64,000 nucleotides of DNA, taken from NCBI RefSeq assembly GCF_000740675.1, contig NZ_JPXI01000037.1, positions 248,001 to 312,000 on the forward strand. Direction: 5' to 3'. Numbering within the stretch: the stretch's first letter is position 1; every line of letters starts with the position of its first letter. This DNA comes from Massilia sp. BSC265 (lineage in GTDB: Bacteria; Pseudomonadota; Gammaproteobacteria; Burkholderiales; Burkholderiaceae_D). Positions 48,857-58,172 of the stretch are shown one piece after another. The notes under the pieces are model-generated. The model searched no databases. It worked only from the letters and a program-made list of their open reading frames with translations, and was not told where the DNA came from. The translations under genes were made by a program, and so were the position numbers.

Positions 48857-50416
48857 TCAGGAAAACCCCTGCGCCTGCGCCAGCAGTTGCGGCTCCATGC
48901 GCGCCGCGATCTTCTTCAGGTAGCTCGACGCCGCGGCCACGCCCGCGCCGCCGGCGCGCTGCAGCCAGGCATAGGCCTCGACCAGGTCGCGCTGCACGCC
49001 CTGCCCCGCCGAGTACATCACGCCGAGGTTGAACTGGGCGCGCGCATGCCCTTGGCGCGCCGCGCACAGGTACCAGAAATGCGCCGCCTCGTAGTCGCGC
49101 TCGATGCCCTTGCCGCAGTCGTGGCGCAGGCCCAGTTCGAACTGCGCCAGCGCGTGGCCCTGGTCGGCGGCCTTGTGGAACCAGTCGGTGGCCTCGCGCG
49201 GATCGGCATGCTCGACGCGGTCCAGCAGCACGCCCACCATGTACTGCGCCGGCGCGTAGTCCTGGTGCGCGGCGCGGCGGTACCACTCGAGCGCCTGCGC
49301 CTCGTCGCGCGCCACGCCGACGCCGCCTTCGTAGCGCAGGCCGAGGTCGAACTGGGCGCGCAGGTGGCCCTGCTCGGCCGCCTGGCGGTACCAGTGGGCG
49401 GCCTGGGCGGGATCGTTCGGCACCCCGCTGCCGGCATCGAAGAGCTGGCCGAGGTGGTACTGGGCCGAGGGCAGGCCCTGCTCGGCGGCCTGGCGGTACC
49501 AGTGCGCGGCTTGCGCCGGATCGCGGTCGACGCCCTGCCCGTGCTCGTAGCGCACGCCCAGGTTGTCCTGGGCGCCGGCATGACCCTGCTCGGCCGCCTT
49601 GCGGTACCAGTGCAGGGCAAGCGCTTCGTCGCGCGGCACGCCGTGGCCGCTGTCGTAGACCAGGGCGAGGTTGAACTGGGAACTGGCATGGCCCTGCTCG
49701 GCGGCGCGGCCGTACCACAGGACGGCAAGCGCGCTGTCCTGCTCGACGTCCTGCCCCTTGTCGTAGCGCAGGCCGAGGTTGAACTGGGCCGGCGCATACC
49801 CCTGCTCGGCGGCCTTGCGGAACCAGTCCACGGCCTGGCTGCCGCTGCTGCGCAGCGCAAGGCTGAACTGCGAGCGCGCATAGCCCTGGCTTGCGGCGCG
49901 GCGGTACCACTCGGTGGCCGCCCCCTGGTCCTGGGGCACGCCCTTGCCGGTCTCGTACATCATGCCGAGGTTGTGCTGCGCGCCCGGTTCTCCCTGGCTT
50001 GCTGCCTGGCTGAACCAGTGCAGCGCCTGCTGCACGTCGTTCGGCACGCCCTGGCCCTTCGCATACAGCCAGCCCAGGTTGTACTGCGCCGGCGCGTAGC
50101 CCTGTTCGGCCGCGCGGCGGTACCAGTAGGCGGCCTGGCCGTAGTCCTGGCCAACGCCCTGGCCCTTCTGGTACATCACACCGAGGTTGTATTGCGCCAG
50201 CTCGAGGTCGGCGCTGGCCGCCATGCGGTACCAGGCGACAGCCAACTCGTCGTTCTGGGACACACCCTGGCCCCTCGCGTACATGAAGCCCAGGCTGTGC
50301 TGGGCGCTCGGCACGCCGCGCTCGGCCATCTCTTTTACGCGCAGGAATTCTGCGCTGTAGTGTGGTTCCACCTTGGGTCCATCCATGTCGCCGGCTTGGG
50401 CAGGGATATCGAGCAT
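48857..50416 (-). CDS. Sel1-repeat protein (13 repeats)
   Basis: The start at MLDIPAQAGDMDG is 9 bp after the stop of the GGDEF-EAL gene; ATG 50386 is an alternative. The 519 residues are almost entirely Sel1 repeats of the form AQ-NLG--Y--G-GV--D---A--WY--AA-QG. I count thirteen, and the fifth (SQFSLALRSSGSQAVDWF) is shortened. There is no signal peptide, so it is probably a cytoplasmic scaffold. Sel1 proteins often mediate protein contacts in signalling. Operon membership suggests it works with the two upstream c-di-GMP and kinase proteins. Confidence 0.92.
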   Translation of the reverse strand: MLDIPAQAGDMDGPKVEPHYSAEFLRVKEMAERGVPSAQHSLGFMYARGQGVSQNDELAVAWYRMAASADLELAQYNLGVMYQKGQGVGQDYGQAAYWYRRAAEQGYAPAQYNLGWLYAKGQGVPNDVQQALHWFSQAASQGEPGAQHNLGMMYETGKGVPQDQGAATEWYRRAASQGYARSQFSLALRSSGSQAVDWFRKAAEQGYAPAQFNLGLRYDKGQDVEQDSALAVLWYGRAAEQGHASSQFNLALVYDSGHGVPRDEALALHWYRKAAEQGHAGAQDNLGVRYEHGQGVDRDPAQAAHWYRQAAEQGLPSAQYHLGQLFDAGSGVPNDPAQAAHWYRQAAEQGHLRAQFDLGLRYEGGVGVARDEAQALEWYRRAAHQDYAPAQYMVGVLLDRVEHADPREATDWFHKAADQGHALAQFELGLRHDCGKGIERDYEAAHFWYLCAARQGHARAQFNLGVMYSAGQGVQRDLVEAYAWLQRAGGAGVAAASSYLKKIAARMEPQLLAQAQGFS

Positions 50417-50424
50417 ATCGGCGC

Positions 50425-52641
50425 TCAGGCCTGGACCGCGCGCAGGCCGAACAGCGTCGGCTGGGTACGCAGCGACTTGATGAATTCGCCCAGCGGGATC
50501 GGGCGGTAGTACAGGTAGCCCTGCATGGTCATGCAGCCGTTGGCGCGCAGGTAGCGTGCCTGTTCCTCGGTTTCCACGCCTTCCGCGATCAGGTTCAGGC
50601 CCAGGCCGCGCGCGATCGAGATGATCGCCAGGATGACGGGGTAGTGGCCGCCTTCCTCGTGGATCTCCTTCACGAAGGACTGGTCGATCTTCACGGTGTG
50701 GATCGGGAAGCGGTGCAGGTAGGACAGCGACGAATAGCCGGTGCCGAAGTCGTCGATCGCCACCGACACGCCGAGCTGGCACAGCTTGTTCAGCTGCTCG
50801 ATCGCGTACTGCGGGTTGCGGATGCAGATGTTCTCGGTGATCTCGACTTCGATCTGGCCCGGCGCGATCCCATAGCGCACCAGGGCGTTGCGCATCTTCT
50901 CGAAGAAGTCGCCGCGGTCGAGGTATTGCGGCGACAGGTTCAGCGACAGGCGCACGTGGTCGGTGCCGGAAGCATTCCACTGGAGCATGTCGCGGCACAG
51001 CGCGCCGATCATCCAGTCCGAGATCGGCAGCATCAGGCCGTTCTCTTCCGCGAACGGCAGGAACTCGCCGGCCGACAGCAGGCCGCGGGTCGGGTGGTTC
51101 CAGCGCATCAGCGCCTCGGCGCCGACGATGCGGCCGGTGAGCGCGTCGATCTGCGGCTGGTAGTACATCTCCAGCTCGTCCTGCTCGAGCGCGCGGCGCA
51201 GCGCCTGCTCGAGGGCGATCTTCTGGTGCGAGATGTCCAGCATCGAGGTGTGGTAGAAGCTGTGGCCGTTCTTGCCCTGCGCCTTGATCTGGTACATGGC
51301 GATGTCGGCGTGGCGCAGCAACTCGTCGATCGATTCGCCGTCGGTCGGGTAGATCGCGATGCCGATCGAGGCCGAGATGTGCACTTCGTGGCCGTCCAGG
51401 TCAAAGGGCTCCTGCAGGGTCTCGAGGAACTTCTCGGCGACCATGCGCGCGTCGTCGCGGTCGCGCAATTCCGGCAGCACGATGGTGAATTCGTCGCCGC
51501 CCTGGCGCGCCAGCGTGTCGCCCTTGCGCAGGCAGCCCTTCAGGCGGGTGGCGGCCTGCTGCAGCAGTTCGTCGCCCTTCACGTGGCCGAGGGTGTCGTT
51601 GACCAGCTTGAAGCGGTCCAGGTCGATGAACATCACGGCCAGCTCGGTCTTCTTGCGCTTGGCCTGGATCACCGCCAATCCGAGGCGGTCCTTGAACAGG
51701 ATGCGGTTCGGCAGGTCGGTCAGGATGTCGTGGTAGGCCTGGTAGGAGATGACTTCTTCGGCGCGCTTGCGGTCGGTGATGTCGCGGGCCACGCCGTAGG
51801 TGCCGAAGAATTCGAGCTTCTTCACTTCCTGGTCCGGCACGTGCATGCCGATCGCGTTGAGCGAGATCGTCATCAGGGTGTTGTTGAAGGTGCGCTCCGC
51901 GCTGTTGCCGCAGCCTTTCCGGCACTTCAGGCGCAGCTCGACGTTGCGCGAGGCGCGCTCGTCGACGCGGCGCTCGTTGAAGACGTAGCGCGCGCGTTCC
52001 AGGTCCTCCTCATGCACCAGCACGGAATAGTGCTTGCCGAGCAGCTCGTCGCGCGAGTAGCCGAGCAGCTGGTAGGCGCGATCGTTCACGAAGGTGAAGC
52101 GGCCTTCGTGGTTCAGCGTGTAGATGATGTCCGGCGAGGAGTCCACCAGGTAGCGGTACATCTTCTCGGAGTTTTCCAGCTGGGTGGCCATGCGCTGGTT
52201 CTCGAGCGACAGGCGGCGGCCCTTCAGTGCGTTGGTAACCGTGGCCAGCAGCTCTTCCCTGGCGTAGGGCTTGCGCAGGTAGTCGTAGGCGCCGCGCTTG
52301 AGCGCGCCGATCGCCGCGTCGATGCCGACCTCCCCGCTCATCACGATCACGTCGGCGTCGATGCCCTTCTGGTTGATGAAGTCCATGATCTCGTGGCCGC
52401 CGATGTCGGGCAGGCGCAGGTCGAGCAGGACCAGGTCGAAGCGCAGGCGCGACAGGTGGGCCAGGGCTTCGCTGCCGGAGGATGCGGTGGTCAGGGAATA
52501 GCCGCGGTCGCGCAGCAGCTCGTACAGCGACGAGAGCAGGCGCGGTTCATCGTCGACCAGCAGCAGGCGTGGCTGATTGTCGGTGTCGAGCGTCGGGCTG
52601 TATGGAGCCGGCTCGGACATGGCGTTGTGCGCGTTGATCAT
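50425..52641 (-). CDS. Response regulator with PAS, GGDEF and EAL domains
   Basis: A 738-residue c-di-GMP enzyme. A receiver domain is at 25-140 with phosphoacceptor Asp74 (VLLDLRLPD) and Lys in YLRKPY. PAS is about 160-290. GGDEF at 381-385 is canonical with the inhibitory RxxD site (RKGD, 372-375) five residues before it. EAL at 509-511 (GAEALMRWNHP), ITENICIRN and IDDFGTGYSS look intact. Synthesis and breakdown may both be possible, controlled by phosphorylation. The gene follows the HDOD kinase by 4 bp. Confidence 0.96.
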   Translation of the reverse strand: MINAHNAMSEPAPYSPTLDTDNQPRLLLVDDEPRLLSSLYELLRDRGYSLTTASSGSEALAHLSRLRFDLVLLDLRLPDIGGHEIMDFINQKGIDADVIVMSGEVGIDAAIGALKRGAYDYLRKPYAREELLATVTNALKGRRLSLENQRMATQLENSEKMYRYLVDSSPDIIYTLNHEGRFTFVNDRAYQLLGYSRDELLGKHYSVLVHEEDLERARYVFNERRVDERASRNVELRLKCRKGCGNSAERTFNNTLMTISLNAIGMHVPDQEVKKLEFFGTYGVARDITDRKRAEEVISYQAYHDILTDLPNRILFKDRLGLAVIQAKRKKTELAVMFIDLDRFKLVNDTLGHVKGDELLQQAATRLKGCLRKGDTLARQGGDEFTIVLPELRDRDDARMVAEKFLETLQEPFDLDGHEVHISASIGIAIYPTDGESIDELLRHADIAMYQIKAQGKNGHSFYHTSMLDISHQKIALEQALRRALEQDELEMYYQPQIDALTGRIVGAEALMRWNHPTRGLLSAGEFLPFAEENGLMLPISDWMIGALCRDMLQWNASGTDHVRLSLNLSPQYLDRGDFFEKMRNALVRYGIAPGQIEVEITENICIRNPQYAIEQLNKLCQLGVSVAIDDFGTGYSSLSYLHRFPIHTVKIDQSFVKEIHEEGGHYPVILAIISIARGLGLNLIAEGVETEEQARYLRANGCMTMQGYLYYRPIPLGEFIKSLRTQPTLFGLRAVQA

Positions 52642-52645
52642 GATC

Positions 52646-54820
52646 TTATGCGGAACCGAGCGCGCGCGCCGGCAGTGCTACAGGACCACTGAGGCCCGTG
52701 CCAGTTGCAGTGCTGGCGCCGGACCACGCCGGCAGGAGAATTTCGAATGCGGTGCCGCTGCGGCCGCTGCGGCAGGCGATGTGGCCGCCCAGCTTCTTGA
52801 CCAGGCTGTGCACGATCGACAGGCCCAGGCCGTGGTGGGCGCCGTCCTTGGTGCTCTTCACCGGCGAGAACAGGTGGGCCAGCACCTCGCGCGACAGGCC
52901 GGGGCCGTTGTCGCTGACCACGAGTTCCAGGTAGAGCTGGCGCTCGCGGTTCACGTGACCGCGGTTGACGATGTCCACGCGCCCGCCAGCGGTGCCGAGC
53001 GCCTCGATGGCGTTCTTCACCAGGTTCACCAGGATCTGCTTGAGCACGTCGGCGTCGCCCTCGATGCGGGTCGCCTCGTCGTGCATGGTCACCGCGATGT
53101 CCACCGTGCTGGGGACGAAGCCGGTACTGCGGAACAGGCGCTGCACCTCGTCCACCACCTTGGCGACGTCGGTCGGGCGCGGTCCTGCTTCGCTCGGCTT
53201 GAGCTCGGCCAGGCTGCTGACCAGCTGGCCCACGCGGTCGATCTCTTCGTTCAGGATCGACATCTCGGTGCTCACCGGCTCCTGGCGCGCAAGCTTGCTG
53301 TCGAGGACACTCAGGTAGTTCTTGATGATCGACAGCGGGTTGTTCACCTCGTGCACCACGCGGCGCGACGCCTCGCGGTACTCCTCGGCCACGTGGGCCA
53401 GCTGGCGTCTGGCATGGCCACGCTCGGACAGCATGTTCTCCAGGGCGGTGGCGGCCTGCGCCCCGAAAGACTGCATGAAGCGCTCGCGGCGCTGGCAGGC
53501 CGGGACCTGCCAGGCGGCGATGCCGCCGATCAGCACGCCCAGGCAGCGCGCGCCGGCGACCAGCGGCACGCAGACCAGGCTGTCGGTGCCGAGCATGCGC
53601 AGCAGCTGTTCTTCGGCCAGGCCGAGCGATTCGCCGTCACGCCCGATGAAGGCCGGACGGCGCTCCAGCGCGCTCTTGGCGATCGCGCCGCCCTTCGCGA
53701 GCGGCACGGCGAATTCGGCAATGCGCTGGCTGCCCTGGGTCGGTGCGCCCACCAGGGCGTGGCCGGTCGGGTTCTCCAGCAGGACGACGGCATTGCCGAA
53801 GTCGAACAGGATGCGCGCCGAGCGCGTCATCGCTTCCAGCAGGCCCGATTCGCCCTGCTGGCGCGCGAAACTTTGTCCCACTTCCGAGACCAGGACCATG
53901 TTGCGCACTTCTTCGGACAGGCGCTGCTGCACCGGGTCGAGCGTCGGCGGGGCATACGCCGGCGGCGCCGGAACGTCGTCGGCGCCAGCCAGGTCGATGC
54001 CGAGGTGGGCGGCGGCCTTCTCGACCTGGCGCGCGGCGCCCTCGAGCATCCGGGCGGCCTGCTCGCCGTCGATACCGCACAAGGCCGCAGCCTCGCATAC
54101 CGCCGTCTCGTCGCTTGCATGGCTGGACAGCACATGGGCCAGGCGCACGATGCGGATCAAGGGATGGGCCGACTCCAGGCGCTCGCTCGGCTCGTGGTGG
54201 TACAGCACCGCGTCGGCCAGGAAGGAGTCGAGCTGCCAGCGTTCGATCAGCCAGGCGCCGGCCTCGGCGTGGGTGATCTGCAGGGTGCGCTGCTCGACGG
54301 CGCACAGGTCCTCGTCGTCGCGCGCGGTGAAGTTGTAGCCGTATTCCTTGGGGGCCGTCGCCAGCAGGGCCAGGCGGCCGACGTTGTGCAGCAGGCCGGC
54401 CAGGTAGGCTTCTTCCAGGTGCGGGTACTCGACGGTGCGCGCGATCTCCTTCGCGATCACGGCCGTGCTCAGCGAGTTCTTCCAGAAGGCGCGCAGGTCG
54501 GTACTGCCGGAATGCGGGAAGTTATTAAAGGTCTGGAACACCGAATCGCTGATGACCAGCGTCTTGATCATGTCGGTGCCGAGGGCGACCAGGGACTGCT
54601 CGAGGTTGACGTTGCGGTGGTGGCGCTGGTAGGCGGAGCTGTTGGCAACGGCCAGCAGCTTGCCCGTCATCCCGGCATCCTTCGCGATCAGGGCGGCGAG
54701 TTCCGGCATGCCGAGGTCGTCGGCCTGCAGGTGTTCAATGAGACGCACGAGGATCTGCGGCATTGCCGGCAGACGGGCAATCAGCAGACGATTGCGGATA
54801 TCTTGATCCGAAGCTTGCAT
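52646..54820 (-). CDS. HDOD-GAF histidine kinase
   Basis: A 724-residue soluble sensor kinase. The HDOD domain is at about 10-210 (LPAMPQILVRLIEHL, MTGKLLAVANSSAY, YLAGLLHNVGRLALL). A GAF-like domain is about 305-465. The dimerisation helix has phospho-His490 in RRVVHEVNNPLSIIKNYL, then a HATPase_c domain with N box LVNLVKNAIEAL and G boxes SDNGPGL and HHGLGLSIVHSL. There is no transmembrane segment. It is the first gene of a three-gene operon, with its likely partner regulator directly downstream. Confidence 0.95.
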   Translation of the reverse strand: MQASDQDIRNRLLIARLPAMPQILVRLIEHLQADDLGMPELAALIAKDAGMTGKLLAVANSSAYQRHHRNVNLEQSLVALGTDMIKTLVISDSVFQTFNNFPHSGSTDLRAFWKNSLSTAVIAKEIARTVEYPHLEEAYLAGLLHNVGRLALLATAPKEYGYNFTARDDEDLCAVEQRTLQITHAEAGAWLIERWQLDSFLADAVLYHHEPSERLESAHPLIRIVRLAHVLSSHASDETAVCEAAALCGIDGEQAARMLEGAARQVEKAAAHLGIDLAGADDVPAPPAYAPPTLDPVQQRLSEEVRNMVLVSEVGQSFARQQGESGLLEAMTRSARILFDFGNAVVLLENPTGHALVGAPTQGSQRIAEFAVPLAKGGAIAKSALERRPAFIGRDGESLGLAEEQLLRMLGTDSLVCVPLVAGARCLGVLIGGIAAWQVPACQRRERFMQSFGAQAATALENMLSERGHARRQLAHVAEEYREASRRVVHEVNNPLSIIKNYLSVLDSKLARQEPVSTEMSILNEEIDRVGQLVSSLAELKPSEAGPRPTDVAKVVDEVQRLFRSTGFVPSTVDIAVTMHDEATRIEGDADVLKQILVNLVKNAIEALGTAGGRVDIVNRGHVNRERQLYLELVVSDNGPGLSREVLAHLFSPVKSTKDGAHHGLGLSIVHSLVKKLGGHIACRSGRSGTAFEILLPAWSGASTATGTGLSGPVALPARALGSA

Positions 54821-54906
54821 GGTCTCAAACGTGGCCGCTTGTCGAGGGTTGTCCTAGGCAGCCCAGGACGGGTTGCCACACAGTCTTGCTCGTTCATCTA
54901 GCAAAC

Positions 54907-54931
54907 AGAACAATGTTTAAACGTTTGTTCT
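54907..54931 (-). promoter_or_regulatory. Inverted repeat AGAACAA-N11-TTGTTCT upstream of the HDOD kinase
   Basis: Perfect 7-bp arms with the palindrome GTTTAAAC inside the spacer, about 90 bp before the start codon. It has the size and place of an operator. The 332-bp gap 54821-55152 contains no gene, only this and further palindromes. Confidence 0.45.
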
Positions 54932-55053
54932 GAGCATGAAAAACTTATCTTAGCATATAGACATTTCTGCTCGGGAACAATACTTTCTGTAAAAAGTGTT
55001 GTCGAGACGTCGCTCTAAAGTGAGAGACGTGATCAGGGTATTTGGATAAAGAT

Positions 55054-55097
55054 GAAAGATTATTTCACATATGCATGCATATATGAAATTTAATTTC
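55054..55097. promoter_or_regulatory. Tandem GAAAT-N3-ATTTC boxes, copy 2
   Basis: Boxes GAAAG-ATT-ATTTC (55054-55066) and GAAAT-TTA-ATTTC (55085-55097) have centres 31 bp apart. The second extends to the 19-bp palindrome TATGAAATTTAATTTCATA (55082-55100), and ATATGCATGCATAT (55069-55082) fills the gap. By eye, 33 of 44 aligned columns match copy 1 at 2161-2203. It lies about 235 bp upstream of the HDOD kinase start. Confidence 0.5.
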
Positions 55098-55105
55098 ATA
55101 CTAGG

Positions 55106-55132
55106 GTGATCTGGTCCCGTGGACCAGATCAC
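55106..55132 (-). terminator. Perfect 12-bp-arm hairpin after the Bcr/CflA gene
   Basis: Arms GTGATCTGGTCC and GGACCAGATCAC enclose a 3-nt loop, 20 bp after the transporter stop. There is no immediate T run, so termination is possible but not certain. Confidence 0.55.
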
Positions 55133-55152
55133 GGATTGCGACCACCCGGGGA

Positions 55153-56442
55153 CTAGGGCATCGGGTGGCCGTCGCGGATCTTCTGGCGCCGGTAACGGCG
55201 TGCCGTGGCCCACAGGCCGATCGACAGCAGCGTGAAACCGGCCTGGCCGAGCGCCAGCGACAGCACCGAATGCGAGAGCATCGGCGAGATGAGGCCGGCC
55301 ACGATCGCACCCGCCAGGGTTGTCATGAAGGACTGGCACGAAGCCACGGTGCCACGGATGTGCGGGAACAGGTCGAGCGCCATCAAGGTGGCGCCCGGCG
55401 CGATGATCGAGCTGCCGAAGGTGAAGAAGAACATGTGCGCCACGCTCCAGGGCAGCGAAGGCGGCAGGAAGCTGTGGTAGATCACGTTAAAGGCGACCGC
55501 CCCCAGCATGAAGAAGAATCCGATACGGATCTGGCGCGCGAAGCCCAGCTTGCCCGCCATGCGGTTGGCCGCCAGCGCGCCCAGGAAGATGCCGCTCACG
55601 GTCGGCACGAACAGCCAGGCGAATTGCGAGGGGCCCAGGCCCAGGTGCTCGGGCAGCATCACCGGCGCCGAAGCGATGTAGAGGAACAGGCCGGCGAAGT
55701 TCAGCGCCACCACGCCCGACTTCATGTGGAACAGGAAGGAGCTGAAGATGGCGCCGTAGCTCTGGGCCAGGAAGCGCGGGTTGAAAGGCTGGCGCTTTTC
55801 CTGAGGCACGGTCTCGGGGAGGTGCTTCCAGCAGAACCAGCCCAGGATGACGGTGTAGGCGCACAGCGCCAGGAAGATCGCGCGCCAGTCGGCCAGGGTC
55901 ACGATCCAGCCGCCCAGCACCGGCGCGATGGCCGGCGCGATCGAAAAGATCATGGTCACCATCGACAGCAGGCGCGCAGCCTCGGCGTCGGAATACAGGT
56001 CGCGGATGATGGCGCGGCCCACCACCACGCCCGCCCCCGCCGACACGCCCTGCATGATGCGGAACACCCACAGGTAGTGCACGGAGCTGGCCGCCGCGCA
56101 GCCGAAAGTGCCGATCGCGAACACGACCAGCGCGAACAGGACGACGTTGCGCCGTCCGAAGGCGTCGGACAGCGCGCCATGCCACAGCACCATGCCCGCA
56201 AATGCGAGCATGTAGGCGGTGAGGGTCTGCTGCACTTCCAGCGCCGAGGCGTTCAGTTCGGCGCGGATCTGCGGGAAGGCCGGCAGATAGGCGTCGATCG
56301 AGAACGGCCCCAGCATCGACAGCGCGGCCAGCAGCGTGGCCAGGCCGCCGGCGGTGAGCATCGCGATCTTGTGGGGCGGGGGCAGCGGGACCGGCGTGAC
56401 CGGATCCTTGGGCAAGTGGTCGGGGTCGGTCGGCGGCAGCAT
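55153..56442 (-). CDS. Bcr/CflA-family multidrug MFS transporter
   Basis: A 429-residue, 12-helix drug:H+ antiporter. ALSMLGPFSIDAYLPAFPQI is the family's TM1 region (DxYLPAFP), the A motif HGALSDAFGRRNV lies between TM2 and TM3, and VFRIMQGVSAGAGVVVGRAIIRDLY in TM4-5 contains the drug-antiporter motif. A Pro-rich N-terminal tail of about 25 residues precedes TM1. The substrate is not predictable. It starts 7 bp after the rRNA methyltransferase stop and is probably co-transcribed. Confidence 0.93.
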   Translation of the reverse strand: MLPPTDPDHLPKDPVTPVPLPPPHKIAMLTAGGLATLLAALSMLGPFSIDAYLPAFPQIRAELNASALEVQQTLTAYMLAFAGMVLWHGALSDAFGRRNVVLFALVVFAIGTFGCAAASSVHYLWVFRIMQGVSAGAGVVVGRAIIRDLYSDAEAARLLSMVTMIFSIAPAIAPVLGGWIVTLADWRAIFLALCAYTVILGWFCWKHLPETVPQEKRQPFNPRFLAQSYGAIFSSFLFHMKSGVVALNFAGLFLYIASAPVMLPEHLGLGPSQFAWLFVPTVSGIFLGALAANRMAGKLGFARQIRIGFFFMLGAVAFNVIYHSFLPPSLPWSVAHMFFFTFGSSIIAPGATLMALDLFPHIRGTVASCQSFMTTLAGAIVAGLISPMLSHSVLSLALGQAGFTLLSIGLWATARRYRRQKIRDGHPMP

Positions 56443-56449
56443 GAAGGGC

Positions 56450-57655
56450 TTATTGCTCCTGTTTTGGCTTGGCTTCCTCGCGGCGGTTGAAACCGGCCAC
56501 CATGTCGAAGCGGAACAGGCGGCATTCCAGCGCGCCGTTGAAGAACGGGGTCTTGCGCGATTCCTTCAGGCGCAGCAGCTTCGGAAGCTGCAGGTCGGCC
56601 GTGAACAGGAAGGCGGTCCAGCCGGCGAAGCGCTGCTTCAGCGTGGTGCCCAGCGCCGAATAGAAGGACACCGCCATCTCGTCCTGCGGCACCGTGGAGT
56701 CGCCGCGCACGCCGATCCGCTCCCCATACGGAGGGTTGGTCAGCAGGATGCCCGGCTGGGAGGTGGGCGGCGAAACGTGCTGGGCCTCGATCTGCTTCAG
56801 GGGCACGTCGAACAGGATGCCGGCGATCTTCAGGTTGTGACGGGTCATGGCGACCATGTCGCCCGAGATATCGGAGCCGAAGATGGTCGGCTCGCTCGGC
56901 AGCGGATTCGGCTTGATCTCGGCCTTGAGCGCCGCCCAGGCTTCGCGGTCGAAGTCGGCGAATTTCTCGAAGGCGAAGCGGCGGCGCGCACCCGGCGGGA
57001 TGCCCTGCACCATCTGGGCCGCTTCGATCAGGATGGTGCCGGAGCCGCACATCGGGTCGAACAGCGGAATGCCCGGCTTCCAGCCGGCCACGCGCAGCAT
57101 GCCGGCGGCCAGGTTCTCGCGCAGCGGCGCGTCGCCGGTCTCTTCACGCCAGCCGCGCTTGAACAGCGCTTCGCCAGAGGTGTCGAGGTAGATGATGAAG
57201 TTGCGCTGGTCGAGGAAACCGACGATGCGCATGTCCGGCTCGCGGGTGTTGACCGAGGGACGCTTGTTGAACTGGTCGCGGAAGCGGTCGCAGACCGCGT
57301 CCTTGATCTTCAGCGTGGTGAACTCGAGGCTCTTCAGCGGGGACTTCACGGCGGTGACGTCGACGCGGATGGTGTGATGTACGGCGAACCAGTCTTCCCA
57401 GGGCTGCTCGAGCACCAGGTCGTAGATGTCGTTCTCGTTGTTGTAGCTGCGCTGTCCCATGCGCATCAGGACGCGCGAGGCGATGCGCGAGTGCAGGTTG
57501 ATGCGGTAGGCGTCCACCAGCGAGCCGGAGCAGTGCACGCCGCCCGGCACCTGGTTGTGCACGCGCATGGTAGTGCTTTGCTGGGCGATTTCGCCCAGTT
57601 CTTCGGCAAGTGCCGCTTCCATGCCGCGCGGGCATGGGCAGAAATATGAGGCCAT
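56450..57655 (-). CDS. THUMP-domain class I rRNA methyltransferase (RlmL-like half)
   Basis: The start was set at MASYFCPCPRGMEAALAEEL, the conserved N-terminus, with AAGGG upstream; length 401 residues. A THUMP RNA-binding region covers about 45-160. The SAM site is FDPMCGSGTILIEAA and the base-flipping motif is TNPPYGERIG. This corresponds to the N-terminal (23S m2G2445) half of E. coli RlmKL, here as a free protein. The RlmK half is not in the window. The target base is inferred from family. Confidence 0.92.
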   Translation of the reverse strand: MASYFCPCPRGMEAALAEELGEIAQQSTTMRVHNQVPGGVHCSGSLVDAYRINLHSRIASRVLMRMGQRSYNNENDIYDLVLEQPWEDWFAVHHTIRVDVTAVKSPLKSLEFTTLKIKDAVCDRFRDQFNKRPSVNTREPDMRIVGFLDQRNFIIYLDTSGEALFKRGWREETGDAPLRENLAAGMLRVAGWKPGIPLFDPMCGSGTILIEAAQMVQGIPPGARRRFAFEKFADFDREAWAALKAEIKPNPLPSEPTIFGSDISGDMVAMTRHNLKIAGILFDVPLKQIEAQHVSPPTSQPGILLTNPPYGERIGVRGDSTVPQDEMAVSFYSALGTTLKQRFAGWTAFLFTADLQLPKLLRLKESRKTPFFNGALECRLFRFDMVAGFNRREEAKPKQEQ

Positions 57656-57737
57656 GAGGGGTACCCTTTGTCCGTTGATAAAAATGAGCCAGGTGCCACC
57701 GGTCCGCACCGGTGGCTTCAACATCGGATGATTCTGT

Positions 57738-58151
57738 TTAGAACGGCTTGACGACCACCAGGATGACAATCGCCAGCAATAGCAGCACCGGCACTTCATT
57801 GAAGTAGCGGTACCACTTATGGCTGCGCTGGTTCGCCCCGCGCTCGAACTTTTTCAGCAGCGAGCCGCAGGCGTGATGGTAGCCGATCGCCAGGATCACG
57901 AGCGCCAGCTTCGCGTGCAGCCAGCCGCCCTGGATGCCGTAGCCCAGCCACAGCCAGAGGCCGAGCACCAGGGCCGGCACCATCAGGATCGTGGTGAAGC
58001 GGTAGAGGCGGCGCCCCATGCCCAGCAGGCGCTCGAGCGCCGCCGGATTGGCTTCCTGGGCCAGGTTGACGAAGATGCGCGGCAGGTAGAACAGCCCGGC
58101 GAACCAGGACGCGATGAAGACGATGTGCAGGGCCTTGATCCAGAGATACAT
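57738..58151 (-). CDS. hemJ: HemJ-like/CopD-family membrane protein
   Basis: A 137-residue, four-helix inner-membrane protein. MYLWIKALHIVFIASWFAGLFYLPRIFV carries the conserved His and Arg of HemJ (protoporphyrinogen IX oxidase of bacteria lacking HemG/HemY). KLALVILAIGYHHA and the basic RSHKWYRYFNEVPVLLLL also fit. Related CopD-family proteins look similar, so the enzymatic role is probable rather than proven. It lies 21 bp downstream of proA. Confidence 0.78.
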   Translation of the reverse strand: MYLWIKALHIVFIASWFAGLFYLPRIFVNLAQEANPAALERLLGMGRRLYRFTTILMVPALVLGLWLWLGYGIQGGWLHAKLALVILAIGYHHACGSLLKKFERGANQRSHKWYRYFNEVPVLLLLAIVILVVVKPF

Positions 58152-58172
58152 GCGGTTCTTTCTTGTTTCTTG

